This document shows, one piece after another, positions 1-7,750 of a stretch of 64,000 nt of DNA (positions are counted from its first letter, which is position 1; each line of letters starts with the position of its first letter). The position numbers and the translations under genes were made by a program. The stretch comes from Antrihabitans stalagmiti (lineage in GTDB: Bacteria; Actinomycetota; Actinomycetes; Mycobacteriales; Mycobacteriaceae): positions 620,001 through 684,000 of the forward strand of contig NZ_JAEMNV010000003.1 in the NCBI RefSeq assembly GCF_016482825.1, in the 5' to 3' direction. Below the pieces are notes generated by a model, which made no database searches, was not told where the DNA came from, and saw only the letters and a list, made by a program, of their open reading frames with translations.

Positions 1-1123
1 GTATCGCGTCCACGATCGTGGCTGCATTCGAGGGGCTGTTCGCAGCCGCGAATTTCAGCAACGCACCGTCGTCGTCGTAGCGAGACTGGCCGACACCCGT
101 CTGCGCCTCCGTGAGGCCGTCGGAATAGAGAACGAGCGTGTCCCCGGGCGACAGCCGAAGCCGGGTAGCCACGAATCGTGGGTTCGGAAGAATTCCGACG
201 AGTTGGCCACCGGTCAGATCTACGTTCATCGCTTGTCCGTCTCCGTACAGCAGCAGCGCCGGCGGGTGCCCGCCACCTGCCAGATGCACGTCGAAACCGG
301 TCTTGCTCGGTGTGAGCAACCCGAAGATGACGGTGCAGAACCGCGGGTCGGAACCGTGAAATTCATGATTCAGCACGGTGTTCAGATTGTGTAGGACCGC
401 GACCGGGTCGTCGTCGTAGACCGCGGCCGCTCGCAGGGTATAGCGCGTCAACGACGTCACCGCAGCGGCAGCCGCACCCTTACCGCTGACGTCGCCGAGA
501 AAGAAACCCCAGCGCTCGTTCGACAGTGCGAAGAGGTCGTAGAAATCGCCGCCCACTTCGTCACTCGATGCGGGGTGGTAGTACGCGACGGCGTCCATGC
601 CTGCGGGTGGCACCAGCGACGGCGGCAGCAGCGAACGTTGCAACGTGGTGGCCAGAGCCTGGATGCGGGCCCGTTCGTTCTCGGCGTGCCGACGCGCATG
701 GAGGAGTTCGCGTTCGTACTCGCGCCGAACGCGCGCGTCCTGTGCAGTGATCCGGAGCATGACCGGGTTACCGCCTTCGTCTTTCTTGACGTTGGCGGTG
801 AGGAACACCGGCAGCCTTGTGCCGTCGGCCGCGACCAGATCCACCGTGATGCCTGCCAACTGTCCGGTCAAGCGCAGCATCGGTCCGAAATGGGTCTCGT
901 AGTGGATTCGACCGCCTGCGGTGAGTTGATCGATGAACAGTTCGCCGACCAAATCGCGAGCATCGCGGCCCAACCAGGTCGACAGCGTCTTGTTCAACTT
1001 CGCGATACGCCCGTCGGGCCAGGTAGTCAGGTATCCGCAGGGCGCGTTTTCGTAGAGGTCCTCGATCGTCTCGTCGAGAAGGTCGTCCCGCGGTTCGCCC
1101 GGGATTCGGCGGTCCGCGGTCAT
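1..1123 (-). CDS. rsbP: PAS-domain PP2C (SpoIIE-type) phosphatase, RsbP-like, 3' end cut by window edge
   Basis: About 374 codons are visible and the gene runs off the left edge. Residues about 20-125 look like a PAS sensor (ENAPCGYLTTWPDGRI). The rest is a SpoIIE/PP2C phosphatase domain with motifs GGDFYD, FFLGDVSGKG, GGGHPPALLL and LYSDGLTEA. The family dephosphorylates an anti-anti-sigma factor and so frees a stress sigma factor. The start ATG overlaps the stop of the upstream hydrolase by four bases (ATGA), so the two are translationally coupled. This PAS-phosphatase plus RsbQ-type hydrolase arrangement is that of the Bacillus energy-stress branch. No RsbV, RsbW or sigma gene is in the window, so the target is inferred. 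Confidence 0.85.
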   Translation of the reverse strand, partial: MTADRRIPGEPRDDLLDETIEDLYENAPCGYLTTWPDGRIAKLNKTLSTWLGRDARDLVGELFIDQLTAGGRIHYETHFGPMLRLTGQLAGITVDLVAADGTRLPVFLTANVKKDEGGNPVMLRITAQDARVRREYERELLHARRHAENERARIQALATTLQRSLLPPSLVPPAGMDAVAYYHPASSDEVGGDFYDLFALSNERWGFFLGDVSGKGAAAAAVTSLTRYTLRAAAVYDDDPVAVLHNLNTVLNHEFHGSDPRFCTVIFGLLTPSKTGFDVHLAGGGHPPALLLYGDGQAMNVDLTGGQLVGILPNPRFVATRLRLSPGDTLVLYSDGLTEAQTGVGQSRYDDDGALLKFAAANSPSNAATIVDAI

Positions 1124-1920
1124 CGCTTCCTGACGAACGAGGCAATCGCAGCCGCGGTTTCTTTCGGGTAGCTCAGGTGCGGGCAGTGCCCCGTTGCGTC
1201 CAGGGTGACGAGTTCGCTTCCGGCGATTTGCTGATGCACGTAGGCGCCGACCTCCGGTGGCGCCAAAGTGTCGTGCGCACAGTCGATCACGAGGGTCGGT
1301 AGCGACACCCGCGCGAGGTCGGCCCTGTTGTCGGACAGGAACGTCGCCCGCGCGAAGGCGCTCGCGCACGTCGGATCGGTTCGGCAGAAGCTGTCGTCGA
1401 GTTCGTCGTTCAGTTCGGGTCGGTCGGGTGTACCCATGATCTGCGGCGCCATCGCGTGCGACCAGCCGAGGTAGTTGCTGTCCAAAGACTCGAGAAGTTC
1501 GTCGATGTCGTCACGGGAAAAGCCGCCCCGGTAGCCGTCGTCGTCGATGTAGCGCGGGGACGGCGTAAGCAGGACGAGTTGCCGGAACAGACTCGGGTCC
1601 GCGCCGACGGCGAGCACGCCGATCATCGACGCCACCGAATGCCCGACGAATGTCACGTCCTGCAGATTCAACTCACGAACGATGTCGAGGACGTCCTCGG
1701 CGTAGCCGTTCAGCGTCGAGTAACGGTCGGTGTCCCATGCCGACGGATCGGCGGCGCCGGATCCGACGTGATCGAACAACACGATCCGAAAATGCGGCGC
1801 CAACTCCGCAGCAACCAGACGCCAGAGGTTCTGATCGCACCCGAAACCGTGCGCGAGCAGCACCGTCGGCCCAGTGGCGGATCCGGTGATCCTCACGTTG
1901 TTTCTGGCGCGCACATCCAC
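1120..1920 (-). CDS. rsbQ: RsbQ-like alpha/beta hydrolase
   Basis: This 266-residue protein closely matches what I know of Bacillus RsbQ, including GFGCDQNLW near the N-terminus, FDHVGSG, the YSTLNGYAEDVLDI stretch and FCRTDP. The catalytic triad can be read as Ser95 (GHSVAS), Asp217 (CAHDTLAP) and His245 (GHCPH). RsbQ is needed for RsbP to signal energy stress and probably supplies or modifies a small hydrophobic ligand of the PAS domain. The gene lies immediately upstream of the PAS-phosphatase with an ATGA overlap, which supports a two-gene signalling operon. The related KAI2/D14 family shares the fold, but the partner gene favours RsbQ. Confidence 0.88.
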   Translation of the reverse strand: MDVRARNNVRITGSATGPTVLLAHGFGCDQNLWRLVAAELAPHFRIVLFDHVGSGAADPSAWDTDRYSTLNGYAEDVLDIVRELNLQDVTFVGHSVASMIGVLAVGADPSLFRQLVLLTPSPRYIDDDGYRGGFSRDDIDELLESLDSNYLGWSHAMAPQIMGTPDRPELNDELDDSFCRTDPTCASAFARATFLSDNRADLARVSLPTLVIDCAHDTLAPPEVGAYVHQQIAGSELVTLDATGHCPHLSYPKETAAAIASFVRKR

Positions 1921-2064
1921 AGGTCGATCCTGTCACCTATCTCCGAGAGTGGCGTCGAATGGTCGGCCGTCGGACTGCGCAACCTGTGCTGTCACTGCGC
2001 ATAGTGTCCGACGTGTTGCAGGCAGTGCGCAGTGCGAACACGCATTGCGCAGTCCACCCCTACC

Positions 2065-2541
2065 TCATGCGGTCGCGCCCAGCTCGCCTATCGCTGCGAC
2101 GGGTACATCCCCATGCGGGTCGACCCACATCGCGACGCCGTCGATCAGCCGGGGGAGTAGCAGCTGCCAGCCTCGCGACGGCCACTGGATCGATTGATAG
2201 CCCGCCAATTCGGTTTGCGTCAGATCGGCGATCCAGACCATGGCTTCGGCAGCCGGGGCGTCCCACGGCAGAGCCCCGCCAGTCTCGAACGCGCCGAATC
2301 CACCCTTGATCTTTCCGGCCGCGATCCAGCCGATACCGACGTTGTAGTCCTCGTCGATTTTCAGTGTCCAGTGCAGCGGGCTCAGGTCGACGTCGCGGCC
2401 GTACCGCAGAAACTGCAGATCGCGGCCGACGGCTTCGAGTGCACGGACCCATCCGGGTGGTGCATCGCTGGCGCCGATCGGCGCAAACATCGGAAACTGC
2501 CAGCCGAGAACGTCGTCGCCGAATGGAATGCTCAGGGGCAC
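2065..2541 (-). CDS. Hypothetical protein, 158 aa
   Basis: I do not recognise a family. The protein is soluble, has no signal peptide or membrane segment, and is rich in tryptophan and glycine (for example GWQFPMFAPIG, VGIGWIAAGKIKGGFG). Codon use has the strong G/C third-position bias of its neighbours. Its start overlaps the end of the upstream membrane-protein gene by ten bases, so the two are probably co-transcribed. It might be a cytosolic partner of that membrane protein, but nothing in the sequence proves this. Confidence 0.6.
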   Translation of the reverse strand: MPLSIPFGDDVLGWQFPMFAPIGASDAPPGWVRALEAVGRDLQFLRYGRDVDLSPLHWTLKIDEDYNVGIGWIAAGKIKGGFGAFETGGALPWDAPAAEAMVWIADLTQTELAGYQSIQWPSRGWQLLLPRLIDGVAMWVDPHGDVPVAAIGELGATA

Positions 2542-2978
2542 AGAATGATCCGATCACGGTTCTGTGGGTCCACCCGCACGGACAGCGTCTCGCCAACTGC
2601 AAATCGTGGCCTATCCACCGGAGAGAGGTCGTAAACCACACGCCCGCTGTAGGTTTCGGATCCTGGCACGGTGAGTGTGAGCTCCAGTTCGGTGAGCTCG
2701 GTCGCGTGATCGGTCTGCCCGACGGAGTGTGCATCGTCGATCCGCGCCCAACCTTCGAGGCCGCGTTTGCGTAGCCGTCGGTCCTCCCGTGTCGGCCTGT
2801 TCGCCAACATCATCCCGACGCCGATCAGAAATCCGAAGAGCCCGAGGAGTCCGGCGATTTGATACGGCATCGTGCCTGGTGGGGTGTGTTCGATCAGCCA
2901 TCCCGCCCAGACCGCGAGCAGGACGACATAGCAGGCGCTGATGCCGAGCACGGTGCGCAGTATTCGCTCGTGGTTCAC
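2532..2978 (-). CDS. Small membrane protein, DUF3592-like
   Basis: A 148-residue protein. It has two hydrophobic segments (about residues 10-28 and 40-58) followed by a basic stretch (RPTREDRRLRKRG) and a soluble beta-rich C-terminal part ending in SVRVDPQNRDRIILCP. This order, membrane helices then a small domain ending in a VxVDPxNP-like motif, is typical of DUF3592-type proteins, whose function is unknown. The ATG start follows a weak ribosome site. It is the upstream member of a pair with the 158-aa protein, with overlapping ends. Confidence 0.65.
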   Translation of the reverse strand: MNHERILRTVLGISACYVVLLAVWAGWLIEHTPPGTMPYQIAGLLGLFGFLIGVGMMLANRPTREDRRLRKRGLEGWARIDDAHSVGQTDHATELTELELTLTVPGSETYSGRVVYDLSPVDRPRFAVGETLSVRVDPQNRDRIILCP

Positions 2979-3019
2979 GTGACCCTCCCCGTCAAGAATA
3001 TGCCTGGACGGTGCGGGTG

Positions 3020-3682
3020 TCAGGTGAGCAATGTGCGTCGCATGCGAGCTATCCGCGGCAGAACAGTCACCGCGAAGCAGAGCCGAAGTCCACTTCCTGT
3101 TGCGGCGGCCAATAGCAAGGTCATCGTCGATACGGACATCGGCTCACCGAGCTTGGCAAGCAGGAAGCCGATCAGGGCCGCGTCGATGAGCGCAGCGCAG
3201 AAGGCGGTGACTAGAACGGCAGAAGCTGCTGTGTGCCAGCCAATATCGATCCACCGGCTCAGCGGTCCGGTGGCCCCGGCGGCAACGGCTGCACATGATC
3301 CGGCGACAGTGACGATGCACAGGACGAGTGCGCAGCCGAGGATTGCAGGGATTCCGGAGAGGATGTCCACCGACCCGAACAGAAAAACCAATATCCAAGC
3401 GACGCCGATCGTCGGTCCGATGAGCAGAAATCGCGAGCTGTATCGATTGATGTGCTCGGCCGAGATCACCGCGGCGAACTCCGCCGCCATCGATCGTGGA
3501 TCGCCCATTTCCGCTATGGCCGCCAAGGTTGCCTCGCCGTAGCCGAGACCGTCGGCGAGGTGGTGATCGATCGAATCTGTCAGCCCGTCCGCGATTTCGG
3601 CGACAACCGAGGCTCGCGCACGCGAGCGGGGCAGCAGCGCGTGCAGTTCGGCGAGGTAGTCGTCGATCACGTTGTGGGGCAT
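3020..3682 (-). CDS. HAAS/DUF1700-like membrane protein, partner of PadR regulator
   Basis: A 220-residue protein that starts MPHNVIDDYLAELHALLP. The N-terminal 80 residues resemble the alpha-helical HAAS/DUF1700 segment (VVAEIADGLTDSIDHHLADG, then AIAEMGDPRSMAAEFA). About four transmembrane helices follow (LLIGPTIGVAWILVFLFG, AILGCALVLCIVTVAG, SAVLVTAFCAALIDAALIGF, MTLLLAAATGSGLRLCFAV). Proteins of this type are commonly encoded next to PadR repressors. The gene overlaps the padR stop by 16 bases. I chose ATG 3682 over longer in-frame starts because the upstream part lies inside padR. Its role is unknown; it may sense or mediate envelope stress. Confidence 0.75.
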   Translation of the reverse strand: MPHNVIDDYLAELHALLPRSRARASVVAEIADGLTDSIDHHLADGLGYGEATLAAIAEMGDPRSMAAEFAAVISAEHINRYSSRFLLIGPTIGVAWILVFLFGSVDILSGIPAILGCALVLCIVTVAGSCAAVAAGATGPLSRWIDIGWHTAASAVLVTAFCAALIDAALIGFLLAKLGEPMSVSTMTLLLAAATGSGLRLCFAVTVLPRIARMRRTLLT

Positions 3683-4005
3683 GGCTTTTTTTCGTCGAGT
3701 AACGCACCGACCGCTGCGGAGAATTCGCGCCACGAACTGCGTTCGACGCCTAGTCTGCGCTTTCCTGCCGCTGTCAACGAGTAGGTGCGTCGGCGTCGGC
3801 CGGTCTCGTCGGACCAGGTGCCGTCTACCAAGCCGGCGCGTTCCAGCCGATGCAGCGCTGGATAGACAGTGCCCTTCGGTAAATCGAACTTTCCGTCGGT
3901 TCCAGTTCTCAGCGATTCGATGACGCCGTAACCGTGGAGTGGTTGTGCTGCAAGTACGGCCAGGATCAGGCCGTCGAGATGACCTTTCAATGCTTCCGCC
4001 GTCAT
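3667..4005 (-). CDS. PadR-family transcriptional regulator
   Basis: A 112-residue winged-helix protein, the usual length of the short PadR subgroup. Recognisable parts are GHLDGLILAVLAAQPLHGYGVIESL (first helices), LPKGTVYPALHRLERAGLV (recognition helix) and the wing RRRRTYSLTAAGKRRL. PadR proteins repress neighbouring transporter or stress genes and release DNA on ligand binding. The gene is divergent from the lipoprotein-ABC operon at 4078, with a 72-bp gap that contains a perfect 7-bp-arm palindrome, so it probably controls both directions. The start MTAEALKG fits family alignments better than the longer open frame. Confidence 0.85.
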   Translation of the reverse strand: MTAEALKGHLDGLILAVLAAQPLHGYGVIESLRTGTDGKFDLPKGTVYPALHRLERAGLVDGTWSDETGRRRRTYSLTAAGKRRLGVERSSWREFSAAVGALLDEKKPCPTT

Positions 4006-4038
4006 GGTTAGTGAGACTACCCTTAAACGCAACACGTG

Positions 4039-4055
4039 GGGTAGCGTGGCTACCC
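4039..4055. promoter_or_regulatory. Palindromic candidate PadR operator
   Basis: The sequence reads GGGTAGC-GTG-GCTACCC, a perfect dyad with 7-bp arms. It lies between padR (start 4005, leftward) and the lipoprotein gene (start 4078, rightward). A further half site, ACTACCC, is at 4016-4022, close to the padR start. The position suits autoregulation and control of the ABC operon. That PadR is the binding protein is inferred from position only. Confidence 0.55.
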
Positions 4056-4077
4056 ATAGTCGAGGGGATGGGAAAAG

Positions 4078-4743
4078 ATGCGCCGATCGATCGGCGGACT
4101 GCTCGCAGTCCTCGCAACGTTCGTGTGCATAGTCGGCTGCGCGGGCGATGGCTCCGGCGGCCTGCCCGACGCCCAATTGATGATCCGAAATGCCGGGTAC
4201 GCAACGAAAAGCATCTCCAGCGCGCACCTCGTGGTGACGGCGGACGGTTCGGTCCCAGGCTTGTCGATACAGCGCCTCGACGCCGATATCAGCCGCGAAT
4301 CCAGCCCCGCCGCCTCCGCGGGGAGTGCAGTGACGAATCTCGGCACGATCGATTTCATCGAATCCGACGGTGTCCTGTTCGTGAAGGGACCGTCCGGTAA
4401 GTACACACCCGCACCTGCAGGGGTGGCGCTACCGAGTCCAGCAGCCATGCTCGATCCCGAACGTGGCATCAGCCAACTGTTTTCGACGCTCGAAGCCCCG
4501 ACGACACTCGCCAAAACGGAACTCGACGGGGTTGCTGCTTTCGAGCTGAGGGGCAATGTCCCGCAAACGACGCTCGCGGCCATCCTGCCCGATGCGGCAT
4601 CGGGCGCCGAGTTCACCGTGTGGTTGCGAGTGCGCGCACCGCATGTGCCGTTGCGCACGATCTTGACGTTTCCCGCAGGTGGCGCGCTCGAGTTCGTCGT
4701 CTCCGATGTCAACAAACCGGTGTCGATAGCGCCCCCGACATGA
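4078..4743 (+). CDS. LprG/LppX-family lipoprotein
   Basis: A 221-residue exported lipoprotein with the signal peptide MRRSIGGLLAVLATFVCIVG and a lipobox cysteine at residue 21. The mature part matches the mycobacterial LppX/LprA/LprF/LprG family: SISSAHLVVTADGSVPGLSIQ, a central VLFVKGPSGKYTP, then a beta-rich second half. These proteins have a hydrophobic pocket and carry triacylated glycolipids or other lipids across the periplasm. The stop overlaps the start of the ABC ATPase (ATGA), so lipoprotein, ATPase and permease form one operon. This suggests lipid or hydrophobic-drug export across the envelope, probably under PadR control. Confidence 0.85.
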   Translation: MRRSIGGLLAVLATFVCIVGCAGDGSGGLPDAQLMIRNAGYATKSISSAHLVVTADGSVPGLSIQRLDADISRESSPAASAGSAVTNLGTIDFIESDGVLFVKGPSGKYTPAPAGVALPSPAAMLDPERGISQLFSTLEAPTTLAKTELDGVAAFELRGNVPQTTLAAILPDAASGAEFTVWLRVRAPHVPLRTILTFPAGGALEFVVSDVNKPVSIAPPT

Positions 4744-5498
4744 GGACCGATATGGACGAAACTGGCTTGGCCCCAACGGATGTAGCGATCGATGTGACCG
4801 ACCTGGTTGTCGTGCGAGGCCGAAAGCGCGTGCTGGACACCGTCGGCTTCACCGTTGGTAAGGGCAGTGTGACGGGACTGCTCGGACCGAGTGGTTCCGG
4901 CAAGACCACCCTGCTGCGCGCGATCGTCGGCGTCCAGAAGATCACGTCGGGGTCGGTCATCGTGCTCGGTGACGACGCGGGATCCAAGCGTCTACGTCGT
5001 GAGGTCGGGTACGTCACGCAGTCGCCGTCCGTATACGGCGACCTCACCATCGCCCAGAACGCGCGTTACTTTGCGCGCAATTACGGCGCGGGTGCCGCAG
5101 TCGCCGATACCGCCGTCGCCAATGTCGGGCTCGCAGACATTGCAGGACAGCTGGTCGACACCCTGTCGGGCGGTCAACGCGCACGGGTGTCGCTCGCCTG
5201 CGCGTTGGTTGCGCAGCCCGCGCTGTTGGTCCTGGACGAGCCGACCGTGGGACTCGATCCGGTACTGCGTCGCGACCTGTGGCAGCAGTTCCACGACTTG
5301 GCGGACGCGGGAACGACGCTGCTGATCTCGAGCCACGTCATGGACGAAGCCGACCGCTGCGACCGGTTGCTCCTGCTCCGCGAAGGCAAACTACTTGCCG
5401 ACGAGACGCCGGCTCAACTGCTCGAGTCGACGGGCGCCCGCAATTTGGAAGACGCATTTCTCGAACTCATTCTTGCCCAGGACGAGGTGTCGGCATGA
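4740..5498 (+). CDS. ABC transporter ATP-binding protein (drug/lipid export type)
   Basis: A 252-residue nucleotide-binding subunit. It has Walker A GPSGSGKTT, Q-loop YVTQSPSVYGDLT, signature LSGGQRARVSLA, Walker B LLVLDEPTVGLDP and the H-loop ISSHVMDEADR. The C-terminal part is short, as in ABC-2 (DrrA-like) exporters. The ATG at 4740 overlaps the lipoprotein stop, and a second in-frame ATG at 4752 is possible. The permease starts within its stop codon. Three overlapping genes support a dedicated exporter with a lipoprotein partner. Confidence 0.88.
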   Translation: MRTDMDETGLAPTDVAIDVTDLVVVRGRKRVLDTVGFTVGKGSVTGLLGPSGSGKTTLLRAIVGVQKITSGSVIVLGDDAGSKRLRREVGYVTQSPSVYGDLTIAQNARYFARNYGAGAAVADTAVANVGLADIAGQLVDTLSGGQRARVSLACALVAQPALLVLDEPTVGLDPVLRRDLWQQFHDLADAGTTLLISSHVMDEADRCDRLLLLREGKLLADETPAQLLESTGARNLEDAFLELILAQDEVSA

Positions 5499-6232
5499 GT
5501 GTCAGGATCACGTTGAACACTGTCGGCCGCGTCCTGACCCAGATCTGGCACGACCGTCGCACACTCGCAGTTCTCCTGCTGGTCCCGTGCATGCTGCTGA
5601 CGCTGCTGCGATTCATCTTCGACGGCAGACCCGACATCTTCGATCAGATCGGCCTGATGCTGCTCGGCATCTTTCCGTTCGTGTCGATGTTCCTGGTCAC
5701 GAGCGTCGCGATGCTGCGGGAGCGGGTGAGTGGCACGCTCGAACGGCTGCTGAGTACGCCCGTGCAGAAGCTGGACCTGCTCTTCGGCTACGGGATCGCA
5801 TTCGCGCTTGTCGCCATAATCCAGGCCAGTGTGGCGTCTGCGGTCACGTACGGCCTGCTCGGTCTGCGCTCGCAGGGCAGCGTAGCGGTTGTGATTCTTA
5901 TCGCAGCGTCCACAGCTGTACTCGGCTCGTCGACGGGTCTGCTCACGAGTGCGTTCGCGAAGTCGGAGTTCCAGGCGCTGCAGTTCATGCCCGCGATCGT
6001 GGTGCCGCAAATTCTGCTCTGCGGACTCATTTGGCCACGTGAGGAGATGTCCGGCGCGCTACAGGCCCTGAGCAACGTCATGCCGTTGCGCTACGCGGCC
6101 GAGGCCCTTCGTGAGGTGGAAACCTACCCGTTGCCGACCGATCTGATGTGGCGCGACCTCGCCGTCATCGTGGTATTTGCGCTGCTCCTGATCGCAGGCG
6201 GTGCCGCGACCCTGCGCCGACGTACGGCGTGA
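5495..6232 (+). CDS. ABC-2 type transporter permease
   Basis: A 245-residue membrane protein with about six hydrophobic segments. It contains the ABC-2 family signature region VAMLRERVSGTLERLLSTPV between helices 2 and 3. The C-terminal half has LICGLIWP-like and MSGALQALSNVMPLRYAAEALRE, which match the conserved pattern before the last helix. It would form the membrane pore as a dimer with the ATPase encoded just upstream (ATGA overlap at 5495). The substrate is not evident; the linked LprG-like lipoprotein hints at a lipidic one. Confidence 0.88.
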   Translation: MSVRITLNTVGRVLTQIWHDRRTLAVLLLVPCMLLTLLRFIFDGRPDIFDQIGLMLLGIFPFVSMFLVTSVAMLRERVSGTLERLLSTPVQKLDLLFGYGIAFALVAIIQASVASAVTYGLLGLRSQGSVAVVILIAASTAVLGSSTGLLTSAFAKSEFQALQFMPAIVVPQILLCGLIWPREEMSGALQALSNVMPLRYAAEALREVETYPLPTDLMWRDLAVIVVFALLLIAGGAATLRRRTA

Positions 6233-6257
6233 GGCCGCGAGCAAATACCCTTGGCAC

Positions 6258-7040
6258 ATGAGTAAACCGACCGTGTTCATCACCGGCGCTGCCGCAGGCA
6301 TCGGCCGCGCGACAGCTTTGCGGTTCGCGAAAGAGGGCTATCTCGTCGGTCTGTACGACGTCGACGAGCCGGGCTTGCGCAAGGTTCGCGACGAAATCAC
6401 CACTGCGGGTGGCAGCGCATACGCGGGCTTGATGAACGTCGCAGACCCGAAGAATTGGCAGTCCGCGCTCGACGATTTCTGGACCGCACACCAACGGCTC
6501 GACATCCTGATCAACAACGCAGGAGTGCTCACCGCGGGACCGTTCGAAGAGATGGACCCTTCGGTGCATCTGCGCATGATCGACATCAACTTTGCAGGCG
6601 TCGTCTATGGCACGCGCGCCGCGTTCCCGTATCTGCGCGACACCGAGGGTGCCCAGGTCGTCAACCTCTGCTCGGCGTCGGCAATCTACGGCCAGCCGGA
6701 GCTCGCGACCTACGGCGCTACCAAGGCCGCGGTGAAGAGCATCACCGAGGCGCTCGACCTCGAATGGCGGAAGCACAACATCCGTGTCATCGCGATGTGG
6801 CCGCTCTTCGTGCAAACCGCGATGGTCGACGGCGTCGAAACCGGATCGACGAAGTCGCTCGGCATCCGACTCACCGCGGAGGACGTCGGCAACGAAATCT
6901 GGAGCGTCACGCGCAACCGCAGCTGGTTGCCCGGCGTCCACTATGCGGTCGGCATCCAGGCAAAGGCCTTGGCCATCGCGGCGAAATACTCGCCGGACTT
7001 CGTTGTCAGAACGATCAACCGCGTACTGACGCGCAGCTGA
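6258..7040 (+). CDS. Short-chain dehydrogenase/reductase
   Basis: A 260-residue classical SDR. The NAD(P)-binding motif TGAAAGIG is at residues 9-16 and NNAG at 86-89. The catalytic Ser139, Tyr152 and Lys156 (YGATK) are present. The C-terminal part (YAVGIQAKALAIAAKYSPDFVVRTINRVL) is hydrophobic and amphipathic, as in SDRs acting on lipid substrates. The substrate is unknown. The stop shares one base with the start of the RNA methyltransferase gene, so the two are co-transcribed. Confidence 0.85.
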   Translation: MSKPTVFITGAAAGIGRATALRFAKEGYLVGLYDVDEPGLRKVRDEITTAGGSAYAGLMNVADPKNWQSALDDFWTAHQRLDILINNAGVLTAGPFEEMDPSVHLRMIDINFAGVVYGTRAAFPYLRDTEGAQVVNLCSASAIYGQPELATYGATKAAVKSITEALDLEWRKHNIRVIAMWPLFVQTAMVDGVETGSTKSLGIRLTAEDVGNEIWSVTRNRSWLPGVHYAVGIQAKALAIAAKYSPDFVVRTINRVLTRS

Positions 7041-7729
7041 TGGCGGACGCGGATCGGACCGACGGCGAACGTGACCCGGAACTCGGACCGACCGAATGGG
7101 GTGAGAACCCGAACGGGGTCGGGCCGTGGGCGCTCGAACACGGCACTCCGCTACCGACCGATCCGTACTACGACGCCGAACTTCTCGAAAACGGTGATCG
7201 GCGCAACGTCGTCGACGCCTACCGCTACTGGACCCGCGAAGCAGTCGTCGCAGATATCGACGCCCGCCGGCACCCGTTTCACGTCGCGATCGAAAATTTC
7301 GCCCACGACGCCAACATCGGGACAGTTGTTCGCACCGCCAACGCGTTCGCCGCCGCGGCAGTGCACATCGTCGGCCGCCGTCGGTGGAATCGTCGCGGTG
7401 CCATGGTCACCGACCGCTACCAGCACATCGAACATCATGCCGACGTAGCAGCGCTGCTGAATTTTGCTCGTGACAAAGGACTTTCGGTCGTTGCGGTCGA
7501 CAACACACCGGGTTCGATTCCGCTGGAGACGGCGGATCTGCCACGCGATTGCATCCTGCTGTTCGGGCAGGAAGGCCCGGGCGTCACCTCCGACGCTCGC
7601 GACGCCGCCGCGATGACGGTGTCGATCGCGCAATTCGGTTCGACGCGAAGCATCAATGCCGGTGTCGCGGCTGGCATTGCGATGCACGCGTGGATAAGGC
7701 AACATGCCGATCTTGGCACCGCCTGGTAG
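7040..7729 (+). CDS. SpoU/TrmH-family RNA 2'-O-methyltransferase
   Basis: A 229-residue protein. The first 85 residues are a variable extension. The SPOUT knot domain follows with all three motifs: AHDANIGTVVRTANAF (motif 1), ILLFGQEGPGVTSDARD (motif 2) and SIAQFGSTRSINAGVAAGIAMH (motif 3). It would use S-adenosylmethionine to methylate ribose in tRNA or rRNA; the target is not known. It resembles M. tuberculosis Rv0380c, though that annotation is from memory. It overlaps the SDR stop by one base (TGATG). Confidence 0.85.
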   Translation: MADADRTDGERDPELGPTEWGENPNGVGPWALEHGTPLPTDPYYDAELLENGDRRNVVDAYRYWTREAVVADIDARRHPFHVAIENFAHDANIGTVVRTANAFAAAAVHIVGRRRWNRRGAMVTDRYQHIEHHADVAALLNFARDKGLSVVAVDNTPGSIPLETADLPRDCILLFGQEGPGVTSDARDAAAMTVSIAQFGSTRSINAGVAAGIAMHAWIRQHADLGTAW

Positions 7730-7750
7730 CCGTTGCGGCAAGATCGAGTC

